Shown: positions 1-6,050, counted from the stretch's first letter. The stretch is 6,566 nucleotides of DNA from Pseudomonadota bacterium (GCA_023423675.1 JAFAFD010000393.1:1-6566); one strand, 5' to 3'. A program made the numbers and translations. Notes: generated by a model from the sequence alone, not told the origin.

Positions 1-16
1 TTGCTCGGCTCTACAG
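1..16. repeat. Right-hand half of a SMAG (GTAG-type REP) repeat, cut by the window edge
   Basis: Positions 3-14 read GCTCGGCTCTAC, identical over 12 bases to the right arm of the complete element at 6142-6153: one stem arm followed by the diagnostic CTAC foot (GTAG on the other strand). The left arm and loop must lie outside the window, so this call rests on the shared arm and foot alone. It sits about 20 bases past the efp stop codon, where these repeats usually occur. Confidence 0.7.
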
Positions 17-39
17 GTAATCCGGCTACGCCGGATTAC
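17..39 (-). terminator. Hairpin overlapping the efp stop codon, possible weak terminator
   Basis: GTAATCCGGC (17-26) and GCCGGATTAC (30-39) form a perfect 10-bp stem with a 3-base loop. Read in the efp direction, the stem includes the TAA stop and is followed by CTGTAGAGCC, so there is no U-tract. It may act as a 3'-end stabiliser or a Rho-independent terminator of poor quality; the adjoining SMAG repeat could share that role. A terminating ribosome would cover the proximal arm. Confidence 0.4.
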
Positions 40-602
40 TTCACGCGCGAGGAGTATTCACCCGAGCGGGTATCAACCTTGATGATTTCATCCTGGTTGA
101 CGAACAGCGGCACGCGGACCACGGCACCGGTTTCCAGGGTGGCCGGCTTGCCGCCACCGCCCGAGGTGTCGCCACGGACGCCCGGATCGGTCTCGGTGAT
201 CTTCAGTTCGACGAAGTTCGGCGGCTGCACGAAGATCGGCGCGCCGTTGAACAGGGTGACGATGCAGGCTTCTTCGCCCTTCAGCCACTTTTCGGCGCCG
301 CCCATGCCGGCCTTGTCGGCCTGGACCTGCTCGAAGGATTCCGGGTCCATGAAGTGCCAGTACTCGCCATCGCTGTACATGTAGTTCATGTCGGTGTCGA
401 CGACGTCGGCCACTTCCAGGTCGTCGGTCGCCTTCATGGTCAGTTCGACCACGCGGCCCGAACGGATGAAGCGGTACTTCACGCGGGTGAAGGCCTGGCC
501 CTTGCCCGGCTTGACGTACTCGGTGTCGGTGATGACTGCCGGTTCGTTGTTGACCAGGATCTTCATCCCGTTCTTGACGTCATTCATGCCCACAGTGGCC
601 AT
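36..602 (-). CDS. efp: Elongation factor P (EF-P)
   Basis: EF-P binds between the ribosomal P and E sites and speeds peptide bond formation at polyproline stretches. The 188-residue product equals the E. coli length and has the family layout: an N-terminal KOW-like domain (about 1-63) and two OB-fold domains (about 64-127 and 128-188). The loop VKPGKGQAF at 30-38 carries Lys34, the residue that is beta-lysylated in EpmA/EpmB organisms. The family signature lies in the C-terminal domain (GKPATLETG...VVRVPLFV) and the end SGEYSSRVK matches the family. The ATG at 602 was chosen over longer in-frame starts because it follows a GAGGAG at 7 bases and begins MATVGMND, aligning with other EF-Ps; the upstream extension only shadows epmB. 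Divergent epmB next door supplies the modification precursor. Identification is essentially certain; the modification state is inferred. Confidence 0.98.
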   Translation of the reverse strand: MATVGMNDVKNGMKILVNNEPAVITDTEYVKPGKGQAFTRVKYRFIRSGRVVELTMKATDDLEVADVVDTDMNYMYSDGEYWHFMDPESFEQVQADKAGMGGAEKWLKGEEACIVTLFNGAPIFVQPPNFVELKITETDPGVRGDTSGGGGKPATLETGAVVRVPLFVNQDEIIKVDTRSGEYSSRVK

Positions 603-609
603 GCTCAAG

Positions 610-615
610 CTCCTC
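610..615 (-). promoter_or_regulatory. Shine-Dalgarno site of efp
   Basis: GAGGAG on the minus strand, 7 bases before the ATG at 602. It decides the start of efp against a much longer open frame that continues upstream to 989. Confidence 0.85.
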
Positions 616-627
616 AAATGGCAAAAC

Positions 628-643
628 CGCCGCGGGTGCGGCG
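628..643 (-). other. Small GC hairpin in the efp leader
   Basis: CGCCGC (628-633) and GCGGCG (638-643) are a perfect 6-bp inverted repeat with a 4-base loop. On the efp strand the stem is followed by GTTTTG, a terminator-like but short U-run, and lies 12 bases upstream of the Shine-Dalgarno site. It could lie in the efp 5' leader if transcription starts further upstream. In this GC-rich setting a chance origin is possible. Confidence 0.3.
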
Positions 644-661
644 AGCCGGATAGAATGGAAA

Positions 662-692
662 GCCCACCGGAAGCCGGTGGGCGACAGTTTTT
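662..692 (+). promoter_or_regulatory. Strong hairpin plus T-run just upstream of epmB (candidate leader attenuator)
   Basis: GCCCACCGG (662-670) and CCGGTGGGC (674-682) form a perfect 9-bp stem around AAG, then GACAG and five T residues at 688-692. It ends 9 bases before the chosen epmB ATG at 701. The 5-base gap before the T-run is larger than in a standard intrinsic terminator. No plus-strand gene lies upstream for it to terminate, so it is either part of the epmB leader or a structural element of the efp/epmB promoter region. A -10-like TAGAAT at 651-656, without a recognisable -35, would start the transcript at about the base of the stem. Confidence 0.45.
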
Positions 693-700
693 CTGCCCCC

Positions 701-1741
701 ATGATAACCGCAGGCCCCCTCTCCATGCAGCTTTCCGCCTTCCCCCGGCCCCAGTCGCCAGGCGCGCCCGCGCGCTGGCAGCAGCTCTGGCGCCAGGCGC
801 TGCGCGACCCGCACGCCCTGCTGGCGCGGCTGCAGCTGGACCCGGCGGCACTGGGCGTCTCGGAGGCGGCCATGACCCAGTTCGCCCTGCGCGTGCCGGA
901 AGGCTTCGTGGCCCGCATGCGCCCCGGCGATGCGGCCGACCCCCTGCTGCGCCAGGTGCTGCCCATCGACGAGGAAATGCGCCCCGCACCCGGGTTCAGC
1001 TTCGACGCCGTCGGCGATGGTGCCGCCAAGAAGGCCACCGGGGTCATCCAGAAGTACCGCGGCCGGGCCCTGCTGGTGGCCACCGGCAGCTGCGCGATCA
1101 ACTGCCGCTACTGCTTCCGCCGCCACTTCGACTATGGCGCGGAGAATGCCGCCAAGGGCGGCTGGCAGGAGGCCGTGGCGGCCATCGCGGCCGACCCGGA
1201 CATCGACGAGGTGATCCTGTCCGGCGGCGATCCGCTGTCGCTGGCCACGCACAAGCTGGTCGAGCTGACCGACGCCCTGCGCCAGATTCCGCACATCCGC
1301 CGCCTGCGCATCCACACCCGCCTGCCGATCGTGCTGCCCGAGCGCGTGGACGAGGAACTGCTGGCCTGGCTGGGCAGCCTGCCGTGGCCGCTGGCCATCG
1401 TGGTGCACGCCAACCATGCCAATGAGTTCGATGCCAGCGTGGATGCCGCGATGGCACGCCTGCGCGGCCTCGGCGCGCAGCTGCTGAACCAGGCCGTGCT
1501 GCTGCGCGGGGTCAACGACAGCGTGCAGGCGCTGCAGGACCTGAGCGAGCGCAGCTTCGCCGCCGGCGTGCTGCCCTACTACCTGCACCAGCTGGACAAG
1601 GTCGAGGGCGTGGCCCACTTCGAAGTGGACGACACCCGGGCCAAGGCCCTGATCGCCGGCCTGACCGCCCGCCTGTCCGGTTACCTGATCCCGAAGCTGG
1701 TGCGCGAACTGCCCGGCGACCCCAGCAAGCGCCCGGTGTAA
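701..1741 (+). CDS. epmB: EF-P (R)-beta-lysine pathway enzyme EpmB, a lysine 2,3-aminomutase-like radical SAM protein
   Basis: Converts (S)-alpha-lysine to (R)-beta-lysine in the cytoplasm; the ligase EpmA then attaches it to EF-P Lys34. With the ATG at 701 the product has 346 residues (E. coli EpmB has 342). Visible features: the N-terminal FALRVP and DPLLRQVLP segments typical of EpmB; the radical SAM cluster motif C131-AIN-C135-RY-C138 followed by FRRHF; SGGDP at 174-178, the SAM-binding GGDP-type motif; [14 protein letters not shown]; the NHANE segment; [13 protein letters not shown]; and a C-terminal [11 protein letters not shown]...DPSKRP in which K343 aligns with the PLP lysine of the family. 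It lacks the long C-terminal extension of clostridial lysine 2,3-aminomutases, as expected for EpmB. Start choice is uncertain: GTG 677 lies inside the hairpin arm, ATG 701 has no clear Shine-Dalgarno, and ATG 725 would give 338 residues. It is divergent from its pathway partner efp. Confidence 0.95.
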   Translation: MITAGPLSMQLSAFPRPQSPGAPARWQQLWRQALRDPHALLARLQLDPAALGVSEAAMTQFALRVPEGFVARMRPGDAADPLLRQVLPIDEEMRPAPGFSFDAVGDGAAKKATGVIQKYRGRALLVATGSCAINCRYCFRRHFDYGAENAAKGGWQEAVAAIAADPDIDEVILSGGDPLSLATHKLVELTDALRQIPHIRRLRIHTRLPIVLPERVDEELLAWLGSLPWPLAIVVHANHANEFDASVDAAMARLRGLGAQLLNQAVLLRGVNDSVQALQDLSERSFAAGVLPYYLHQLDKVEGVAHFEVDDTRAKALIAGLTARLSGYLIPKLVRELPGDPSKRPV

Positions 1742-1759
1742 TCCGAAACACGCCGGGCG

Positions 1760-1823
1760 GTAGATCCACGCCATGCGTGGATGAGGGTCCAGGCAGAAGC
1801 AGCCACGCATGGCGTGGCTCTAC
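1760..1823. repeat. SMAG inverted pair between convergent genes
   Basis: Two facing elements. The first is GTAG (1760-1763) plus ATCCACGC/GCGTGGAT (1764-1771, 1775-1782) around CAT; the second is AGCCACGC/GCGTGGCT (1801-1808, 1812-1819) around ATG, ending in CTAC (1820-1823). The arms of the two elements are near-complementary, so the whole 64-base unit can also fold as one long hairpin. It fills most of the 96-base gap between the ends of epmB and the GGDEF/EAL gene; no T-run terminator is seen there, so the repeat may be the effective 3' structure for both transcripts. Confidence 0.85.
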
Positions 1824-1837
1824 TTCCACGTCATCCG

Positions 1838-3964
1838 TTACAGGCCCGAATCGATCATCCGCACCACTTCGGTGGCGGTGACCGGGTGGCTCAGCCAGTA
1901 GCCCTGCCCCAGGTCGCAGCCGCGCTGGGCCAGCAGCTCGAACTGCGCTTCCTGCTCGATGCCCTCGGCCACCACGGTGATCCCCAGCGCATGGGCCATG
2001 GCGATGATCGCCGTGGTCAGGGCCAGGTCGTCCGGGTCGCGCTGCATGTCGGCCACGAAGCTCTTGTCGATCTTGACGCCGTCCACCGGCACCTGGCGCA
2101 GGTGGCTCAAGCCGGAGAAGCCGGTGCCGAAGTCGTCCAGCCAGACCTTCACGCCGGTGCGGTGCAGCTTGTCCAGCAGCTGCGCGGCCAGCATCTCGTC
2201 GCCGATCACCGCGGTTTCGGTCAGTTCCAGATGCAGGCGCGAGGACGGCAGCCCGGATTCGTGCAGGCACTGCGCCACCAGCGCCGGCAGTTCGCCGCCT
2301 CGCAGCTGGCGCGGTGACACGTTCACCGACACGAACAGCTCGTCGCCGGCCGCGCCACGCGGCCACTGCGAGGCTTCCATGCAGGCCGCACGCAGCACCT
2401 TCGGGCCGATCACCTCGATCAGGCCACTCTGCTCGGCCACTTCGATGAACACCGACGGCGGGATGGTGCCCAGGGTCGGGTGCTGCCAGCGCAGCAGCAC
2501 TTCCACGCCCACCAGGCGGCGGTCGCGCATGCGGAAGATCGGCTGGTAGGCCAGGCGCAGCTCGCCGCGCTCCCAGGCGCCGCGCAGCTCCTGTTCCATG
2601 TGCACGCGGCGCTCGACCGCGTGGTCCATCGCCCGGCTGTAGTAGCGGTAGCAGTTCTTGCCGGCCATCTTCGCCTGGTACATGGCGATGTCGCCGTTCT
2701 TCAGCAGCGTGGTGGCGTCGGCGGCGTCGTCCGGGTACAGCGTCACGCCGATCGAGGTGCCCAGGAACAGCTCCCTGCCCTGCACCACCAGTGGCTTGCC
2801 CAGCTCGCGCACCAGCACTTCGGCCAGCAGGCGGGCATTGGTGGCCACGTCGCCGTCGCCGACGAGAATTACGAATTCATCGCCACCGAACCGCGCCAGC
2901 AGCGCATCGTCGCCGCCGGCCTCGGCCACGGCATGGCCGATGCGCTGGGCGAACTGCAGCAGGGCCTCGTCGCCGGCCTCGTGGCCCATCGTGTCGTTGA
3001 CCCGCTTGAAGTCATCGATGTCGGCGAACAGCAGGCCCAGCCGGTGCTTGGACGCGCGCGCGGCCATCAGCCGGTGGTCCAGCGCCTCGCGGAACGCCAG
3101 GCGGTTGGTCAGCCCGGTCAATGCATCGGTGTAGGCCATGTGCCGCACTTCGCGGTCGTGGCGGGCGATCGCATCACGCATGCGGGCAAAGCCGCGCACC
3201 AGCTCGCCGACCTCGTCATCACGGGTGTTTTCCCGCAGCGGCGCCTGGTAGTCACCGGCTTCGATGCGGCGCGCGGCGGCGGCCAGGTCACGGATCGGCG
3301 TCACCAGGGTGCGCTGCACATAGAGGATGACCGTCACCCCGATCACCACCAGCAGGGCCAGCATCAGCAGCAGCCAGCCCAGGTGGCGGCTGCCGACCTG
3401 CTGCAGGCGCTCGCCGAGGGTGGCATTGGCAGCCAGCTCGCGTTCCCTGACCTCGTCCAGCGCCATGCCCACGCGGACACCGCCGATGCGCTGCTTGCCG
3501 ACCATGATCGGCATGGTGTTGTCGAGCACGCTGGCTGACTGCTGCACCAGCAGGCCCTGCGCGGCGGTCGCCGCCGTGGCCAACGGGTCGGTCATCGGCT
3601 TGCCGAAGCCGGGCACGCCGACCGAGCCGTCATGCACCAGCCGGCCCTTGCTGTCGAACACCAGCACATAGCGCACCACCTGCTGCCGCGAGGTCGAGCG
3701 CACCAGCACGCCCACCTGGCCCAGGTCGTTGTAATAGAGCGGGTTGGCCAGCGAATCGGACAGCTCGCGCGCCAACGCCTCGCCGCGGCTGCGCACGCTG
3801 CGGTCGAACAATTCATGGATGACGCCACCGCTGAGGCTCTTCACCTCGCTCTGCATCGTCGCCTGGCGGCCCAGCATCACCGCCAGGATCGCCACCACCA
3901 CCAGCATCGCCCCGCCCATCGCGAGCAGGAAACGGGCCTGCATTCCCGAGCCGAGCCACTTCAT
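1838..3964 (-). CDS. Membrane-bound periplasmic sensor / HAMP / GGDEF / EAL cyclic-di-GMP protein
   Basis: Predicted to make and/or degrade cyclic-di-GMP at the inner membrane. The 708 residues show: transmembrane helix about 12-31; periplasmic sensor region about 32-195, perhaps Cache-like but not recognised by motif; second helix about 196-216; HAMP about 217-270 (LVTPIRDLAAAARRIEAGDY); GGDEF domain about 272-440; EAL domain about 455-708. The GGDEF motif is intact at 360-364, with ADIDDFKRVND at 314-324. The inhibitory RxxD I-site, expected at 351-354, is absent (GDDA). The EAL motif reads EVL (E488). The other EAL catalytic and metal residues fall at family spacing: N548, E580, D610, D611, K631, E667, Q687. 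Phosphodiesterase activity is therefore likely and cyclase activity possible. ATG 3964 was chosen because it opens directly into helix 1, with GGAAG or GGATGG just upstream; the open frame continues to 4168 without protein-like sequence. It lies 284 bases downstream of trmJ on the same strand. I cannot assign a gene name. Confidence 0.93.
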   Translation of the reverse strand: MKWLGSGMQARFLLAMGGAMLVVVAILAVMLGRQATMQSEVKSLSGGVIHELFDRSVRSRGEALARELSDSLANPLYYNDLGQVGVLVRSTSRQQVVRYVLVFDSKGRLVHDGSVGVPGFGKPMTDPLATAATAAQGLLVQQSASVLDNTMPIMVGKQRIGGVRVGMALDEVRERELAANATLGERLQQVGSRHLGWLLLMLALLVVIGVTVILYVQRTLVTPIRDLAAAARRIEAGDYQAPLRENTRDDEVGELVRGFARMRDAIARHDREVRHMAYTDALTGLTNRLAFREALDHRLMAARASKHRLGLLFADIDDFKRVNDTMGHEAGDEALLQFAQRIGHAVAEAGGDDALLARFGGDEFVILVGDGDVATNARLLAEVLVRELGKPLVVQGRELFLGTSIGVTLYPDDAADATTLLKNGDIAMYQAKMAGKNCYRYYSRAMDHAVERRVHMEQELRGAWERGELRLAYQPIFRMRDRRLVGVEVLLRWQHPTLGTIPPSVFIEVAEQSGLIEVIGPKVLRAACMEASQWPRGAAGDELFVSVNVSPRQLRGGELPALVAQCLHESGLPSSRLHLELTETAVIGDEMLAAQLLDKLHRTGVKVWLDDFGTGFSGLSHLRQVPVDGVKIDKSFVADMQRDPDDLALTTAIIAMAHALGITVVAEGIEQEAQFELLAQRGCDLGQGYWLSHPVTATEVVRMIDSGL

Positions 3965-4248
3965 GCCACTTCCATCCGTACGTGTCCCGACTGCACTGCC
4001 CACTCCCATCCACTGCACCGCGCACGCGCGGCTGCCGGACGCTGCAGCAGCGCCCGGCCCTTCGTTGTTTCTGTGACCTTGTCGATCCGATGCCACGGCC
4101 GCAGCGCGCCCGCCACGGCCGTGGCCGCGCGGACAGTCCGCCATGGAACCAGGCTCAGCAATCCCCACTGCGTTGCCTTACATGAAGCCGACACAAGCTC
4201 ATCCCCCCAGGGTATCCAGACAGACTACCCGAAAAAATGAGACCGTCG
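3965..4248 (-). other. 284-base non-coding gap upstream of the GGDEF/EAL gene, probable leader/promoter region
   Basis: Lies between the trmJ stop and the start of the GGDEF/EAL gene. Open frames across it have weaker third-position GC bias than the neighbouring genes and no recognisable product. It holds an imperfect hairpin at 4034-4058 (GCCGG-A-CGCT / AGCG-C-CCGGC, one mismatch), a palindrome cluster at 4092-4141 and a T6 run on the minus strand at 4232-4237. That run is preceded by no good stem, so there is no clear trmJ terminator. No convincing -35/-10 pair was found. A 77-codon frame ending on the next gene's start codon is treated under findings. Confidence 0.5.
4092..4141. promoter_or_regulatory. 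Palindrome and direct-repeat cluster, candidate operator
   Basis: GCCACGGCCG occurs at 4092-4101 and again at 4112-4121, exactly 20 bases apart (about two helical turns). The second copy is half of a perfect 14-base palindrome, GCCACGGCCGTGGC (4112-4125). Immediately after it, GCGGAC-A-GTCCGC (4129-4141) is another perfect inverted repeat. The cluster lies 128-177 bases upstream of the GGDEF/EAL start, a reasonable place for regulator binding, but no known regulator consensus is recognised and high GC raises the chance background. Confidence 0.3.
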
Positions 4249-5022
4249 TCAGCCTTCCGTGCCGTTTTCCCGGGCCAGCCGCGCCATGCGCTGGGTATCG
4301 GCCAGGATGCCGCGCAGCAGGCGCACTTCCTGTTCGGTCGGCTCGCCACGCAGGAACAGCCGGCGCAGCTTGCGCATCGCCGATTCGGGCGCACGGCCCT
4401 TGTGGAAATCGATCTCGTCCAGGGTGTCGCCGAGCTGGGCGAAGAAGCTCTCCATCTGCTCGTGGCTGGCCACCGGCTCGCGGACGTCCGCCGGCGCGGC
4501 CTCGGCCGCCGGCTGCGCGCCCAGCAGCTGCATGCGCGTCTCATAGGCCAGCACCTGCACGGCGGCAGCCAGGTTGAGCGAGCTGAATGCCGGATCGGAC
4601 GGGATATGCACCGCCGCGTGGCACAGCTGCAGCTCCTCGTTGGTCAGGCCGGTGCGCTCGCGGCCGAACACCAGGGCCACCTCGGCGCCCTCGCCAGCCT
4701 TGGCCACCGCGCGGGCGGCCGCGTCGGACGGCAGGTATTCCTCCAGCTGGACCCGGCGCGCACGCGCGGTGCAGCCCAGCACCAGGGTGCAGTCGGCCAC
4801 GGCTTCGGCCAGGGTGGCCACCACCAAGGCGTCACCGAGCACGTCCTCGGCACCGGCCGAGCGGCGGAAGGCCTCCTCGTCCAGCGGCTTTTCGGGGGCG
4901 ACCAGGACCATGCGGGCCAGGCCCATGGTCTTCAGGGCGCGGGCGGCGGCCCCCATGTTGCCGGGGTGCTGGGTACCGACCAGGACGAATCGGAGGCGGG
5001 TGGCGGCGGGAAACTGGGACAT
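4249..5022 (-). CDS. trmJ: tRNA (cytidine/uridine-2'-O-)-methyltransferase TrmJ
   Basis: SPOUT-family enzyme that methylates the ribose 2'-OH of position 32 (Cm32/Um32) in the tRNA anticodon loop using SAM. The product has 257 residues (E. coli TrmJ has 246). Motif 1 is FVLVGTQHPGNMGAAARA at 12-29, including the conserved Asn22 and Arg28. The knotted SAM-binding motifs follow: FGRERTGLTNEE at 119-130 and IPSDPAFSSLNLAAAVQV at 140-157. A helical C-terminal extension, about 185-257, is typical of TrmJ rather than of the shorter TrmL, and supports this name over a generic SpoU methylase. ATG 5022 aligns with the family start, but no Shine-Dalgarno sequence is visible before it (CATTTCCCTGTTC), so translation may be weak or the start slightly different. 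It is divergent from suhB across 120 bases, the same pairing as in E. coli. A relation to the GGDEF/EAL gene downstream is not implied. Confidence 0.95.
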   Translation of the reverse strand: MSQFPAATRLRFVLVGTQHPGNMGAAARALKTMGLARMVLVAPEKPLDEEAFRRSAGAEDVLGDALVVATLAEAVADCTLVLGCTARARRVQLEEYLPSDAAARAVAKAGEGAEVALVFGRERTGLTNEELQLCHAAVHIPSDPAFSSLNLAAAVQVLAYETRMQLLGAQPAAEAAPADVREPVASHEQMESFFAQLGDTLDEIDFHKGRAPESAMRKLRRLFLRGEPTEQEVRLLRGILADTQRMARLARENGTEG

Positions 5023-5055
5023 GAACAGGGAAATGTCGAGCTGGACGAAGACCAA

Positions 5056-5064
5056 TGGTAAACT
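5056..5064 (+). promoter_or_regulatory. Candidate extended -10 promoter of suhB
   Basis: TGGTAAACT matches an extended -10 (TG-N-TAAACT, four of six positions of TATAAT) in the divergent trmJ/suhB gap. A usable -35 is not obvious at 17-18 bases upstream, as expected for extended -10 promoters. Transcription would begin near 5071, leaving a leader of about 70 bases. No comparable trmJ promoter could be picked on the other strand. Confidence 0.4.
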
Positions 5065-5129
5065 GTGCGGCCGGCCACTGCGCCGGACCCGCTCTTTTCC
5101 CCCGCCAGCCCTACCTCTTCTGCCTTTCC

Positions 5130-5134
5130 GGGAG
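5130..5134 (+). promoter_or_regulatory. Shine-Dalgarno site of suhB
   Basis: GGGAG, 8 bases before the ATG at 5143. It supports this start rather than the longer in-frame extension to 5065, whose residues do not resemble the family. Confidence 0.75.
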
Positions 5135-5142
5135 CCCACGCC

Positions 5143-5970
5143 ATGCAGAAACCCGCCGTCACCGTCATGGTCAAGGCCGCCCGCCTCGCCGGCAACGTCC
5201 TGTTGCGCAACATCAACAAGCTCGAGGCGCTCAATGTAGTGCAGAAGGGCCGGATGGATTACGCCAGCGAAGTCGATGCCGACGCCGAAAAGGTGATCGT
5301 CAAGGAACTCAAGCGCGCCTACCCCGAGTACGGCGTGTTCGGCGAAGAAGGCGGCGTGCAGGGTGGCCACCGCAACATGTGGGTCATCGACCCGCTGGAC
5401 GGCACCAGTAACTACCTGCGCGGCGTGCCGCACTACTGCGTGTCGATCGCCCTGGTGGAAAACGGCGAGCCGACCGATGCGGTCATCTTCGATCCGCTGC
5501 GCAACGAACTGTTCACCGCCAGCCGTGGCGCCGGTGCCGTGCTCAACGACCGCCGCATCCGCGTGGCCGACCGCAAGGACCTGGGCGGCACCATGATCCA
5601 CACCGGTTTTGCCCCGCGCGAGCGTGCCCGCGCCAGCGCCCAGCTGAAGGCGGTCGACGCCCTGCTGGTGCAGGCCGAGGACATCCGCCGCAGTGGTTCG
5701 GCCGCGCTGGACCTGGCCTACGTGGCCTGTGGCCGCGCCGATGCCTACTTCGAAGCAGGCGTGAAGGCCTGGGACATCGCGGCCGGCGTGCTGCTGGTGC
5801 GCGAAGCCGGCGGCAAGGTCTGCGACTTCAAGGGCGCGACCCTGGCCCGCATGGACAACCGTGGCCCAGACACCCAGCAGGTCGTGGCCGGCAACCTGAA
5901 GGTGGCCGAGTCGCTGCAGAAGGTGCTGGTGAACACCGGCTACGCCGCCGAGTTCGACGCGAAGTTCTAA
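5143..5970 (+). CDS. suhB: Inositol-1-monophosphatase family protein SuhB
   Basis: Mg2+-dependent, Li+-sensitive phosphatase-fold protein that hydrolyses inositol monophosphate in vitro. In E. coli it also acts in rRNA antitermination complexes with Nus factors. The product has 275 residues (E. coli SuhB has 267). Metal-site motifs are complete: GEEGG with E68/E69; [15 protein letters not shown] at 80-94 with D83 and D86; and AWDIAAG at 209-215 with D211. [20 protein letters not shown] at 181-200 closely matches the E. coli segment around the arginine implicated in NusA/RNA polymerase contact, so a transcription role here is plausible but inferred. The ATG at 5143 has GGGAG at 8 bases. The gene stands alone, ends in a strong intrinsic terminator and is divergent from trmJ, as in E. 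coli. A general IMPase of another pathway (such as CysQ) is less likely given full-length similarity and the neighbour. Confidence 0.94.
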   Translation: MQKPAVTVMVKAARLAGNVLLRNINKLEALNVVQKGRMDYASEVDADAEKVIVKELKRAYPEYGVFGEEGGVQGGHRNMWVIDPLDGTSNYLRGVPHYCVSIALVENGEPTDAVIFDPLRNELFTASRGAGAVLNDRRIRVADRKDLGGTMIHTGFAPRERARASAQLKAVDALLVQAEDIRRSGSAALDLAYVACGRADAYFEAGVKAWDIAAGVLLVREAGGKVCDFKGATLARMDNRGPDTQQVVAGNLKVAESLQKVLVNTGYAAEFDAKF

Positions 5971-5994
5971 GCGTCCCGGTAACGCGGCACACTG

Positions 5995-6024
5995 AAACGG
6001 CATCCGAGAGGGTGCCGTTTTTGT
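5995..6024 (+). terminator. Intrinsic terminator of suhB
   Basis: AAACGGCATCC (5995-6005) pairs with GGGTGCCGTTT (6010-6020) through one G-U pair, capped by a GAGA tetraloop (GNRA type), and runs into TTTTTGT. It begins 24 bases after the suhB stop. Textbook form. Confidence 0.93.
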
Positions 6025-6050
6025 CTGTGCCGCACGGCGCTGCCTCGGAG

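Noticed and set aside
36..989. 317-codon version of efp extending upstream on the minus strand
   Set aside because: The extra N-terminal part is antisense to epmB, arginine/proline-rich and unlike any EF-P; a good Shine-Dalgarno and family start lie at 602.
614..1810. 398-codon minus-strand frame antisense to epmB
   Set aside because: Histidine-, glutamine- and glycine-rich antisense translation typical of a high-GC gene's shadow; epmB on the plus strand has full family motifs.
1760..1823. CRISPR-like or phage attachment interpretation of the repeated palindromes
   Set aside because: No regular spacing with unique spacers, no cas or integrase gene nearby; the GTAG/CTAC feet and inverted pairing fit REP-type SMAG elements.
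2480..3538. 352-codon plus-strand frame inside the GGDEF/EAL gene
   Set aside because: Low-complexity shadow frame (HQQGQHQQQP-like) opposite a gene with complete GGDEF and EAL domains; no ribosome site or recognisable motif.
4072..4087. CRP/Clp-type site starting TGTGA
   Set aside because: Only one half-site is present; the second half (expected TCACA) reads CGATC.
4097..4124. Sigma-54-like TGGC-N8-TGC on the minus strand upstream of the GGDEF/EAL gene
   Set aside because: Only the GG and GC dinucleotides fit; the flanking consensus bases are wrong and such spacing arises easily in GC-rich sequence.
3965..4168. N-terminal extension of the GGDEF/EAL protein to 776 residues
   Set aside because: The 68 extra residues are glycine/arginine/alanine-rich with no signal or domain; ATG 3964 opens directly into the first membrane helix.
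4222..4248. Intrinsic terminator for trmJ using the T6 run at 4232-4237
   Set aside because: No stable stem lies between the stop codon and the T-run; the GGGTA/TACCC pairing lies after the T-run in the trmJ direction.
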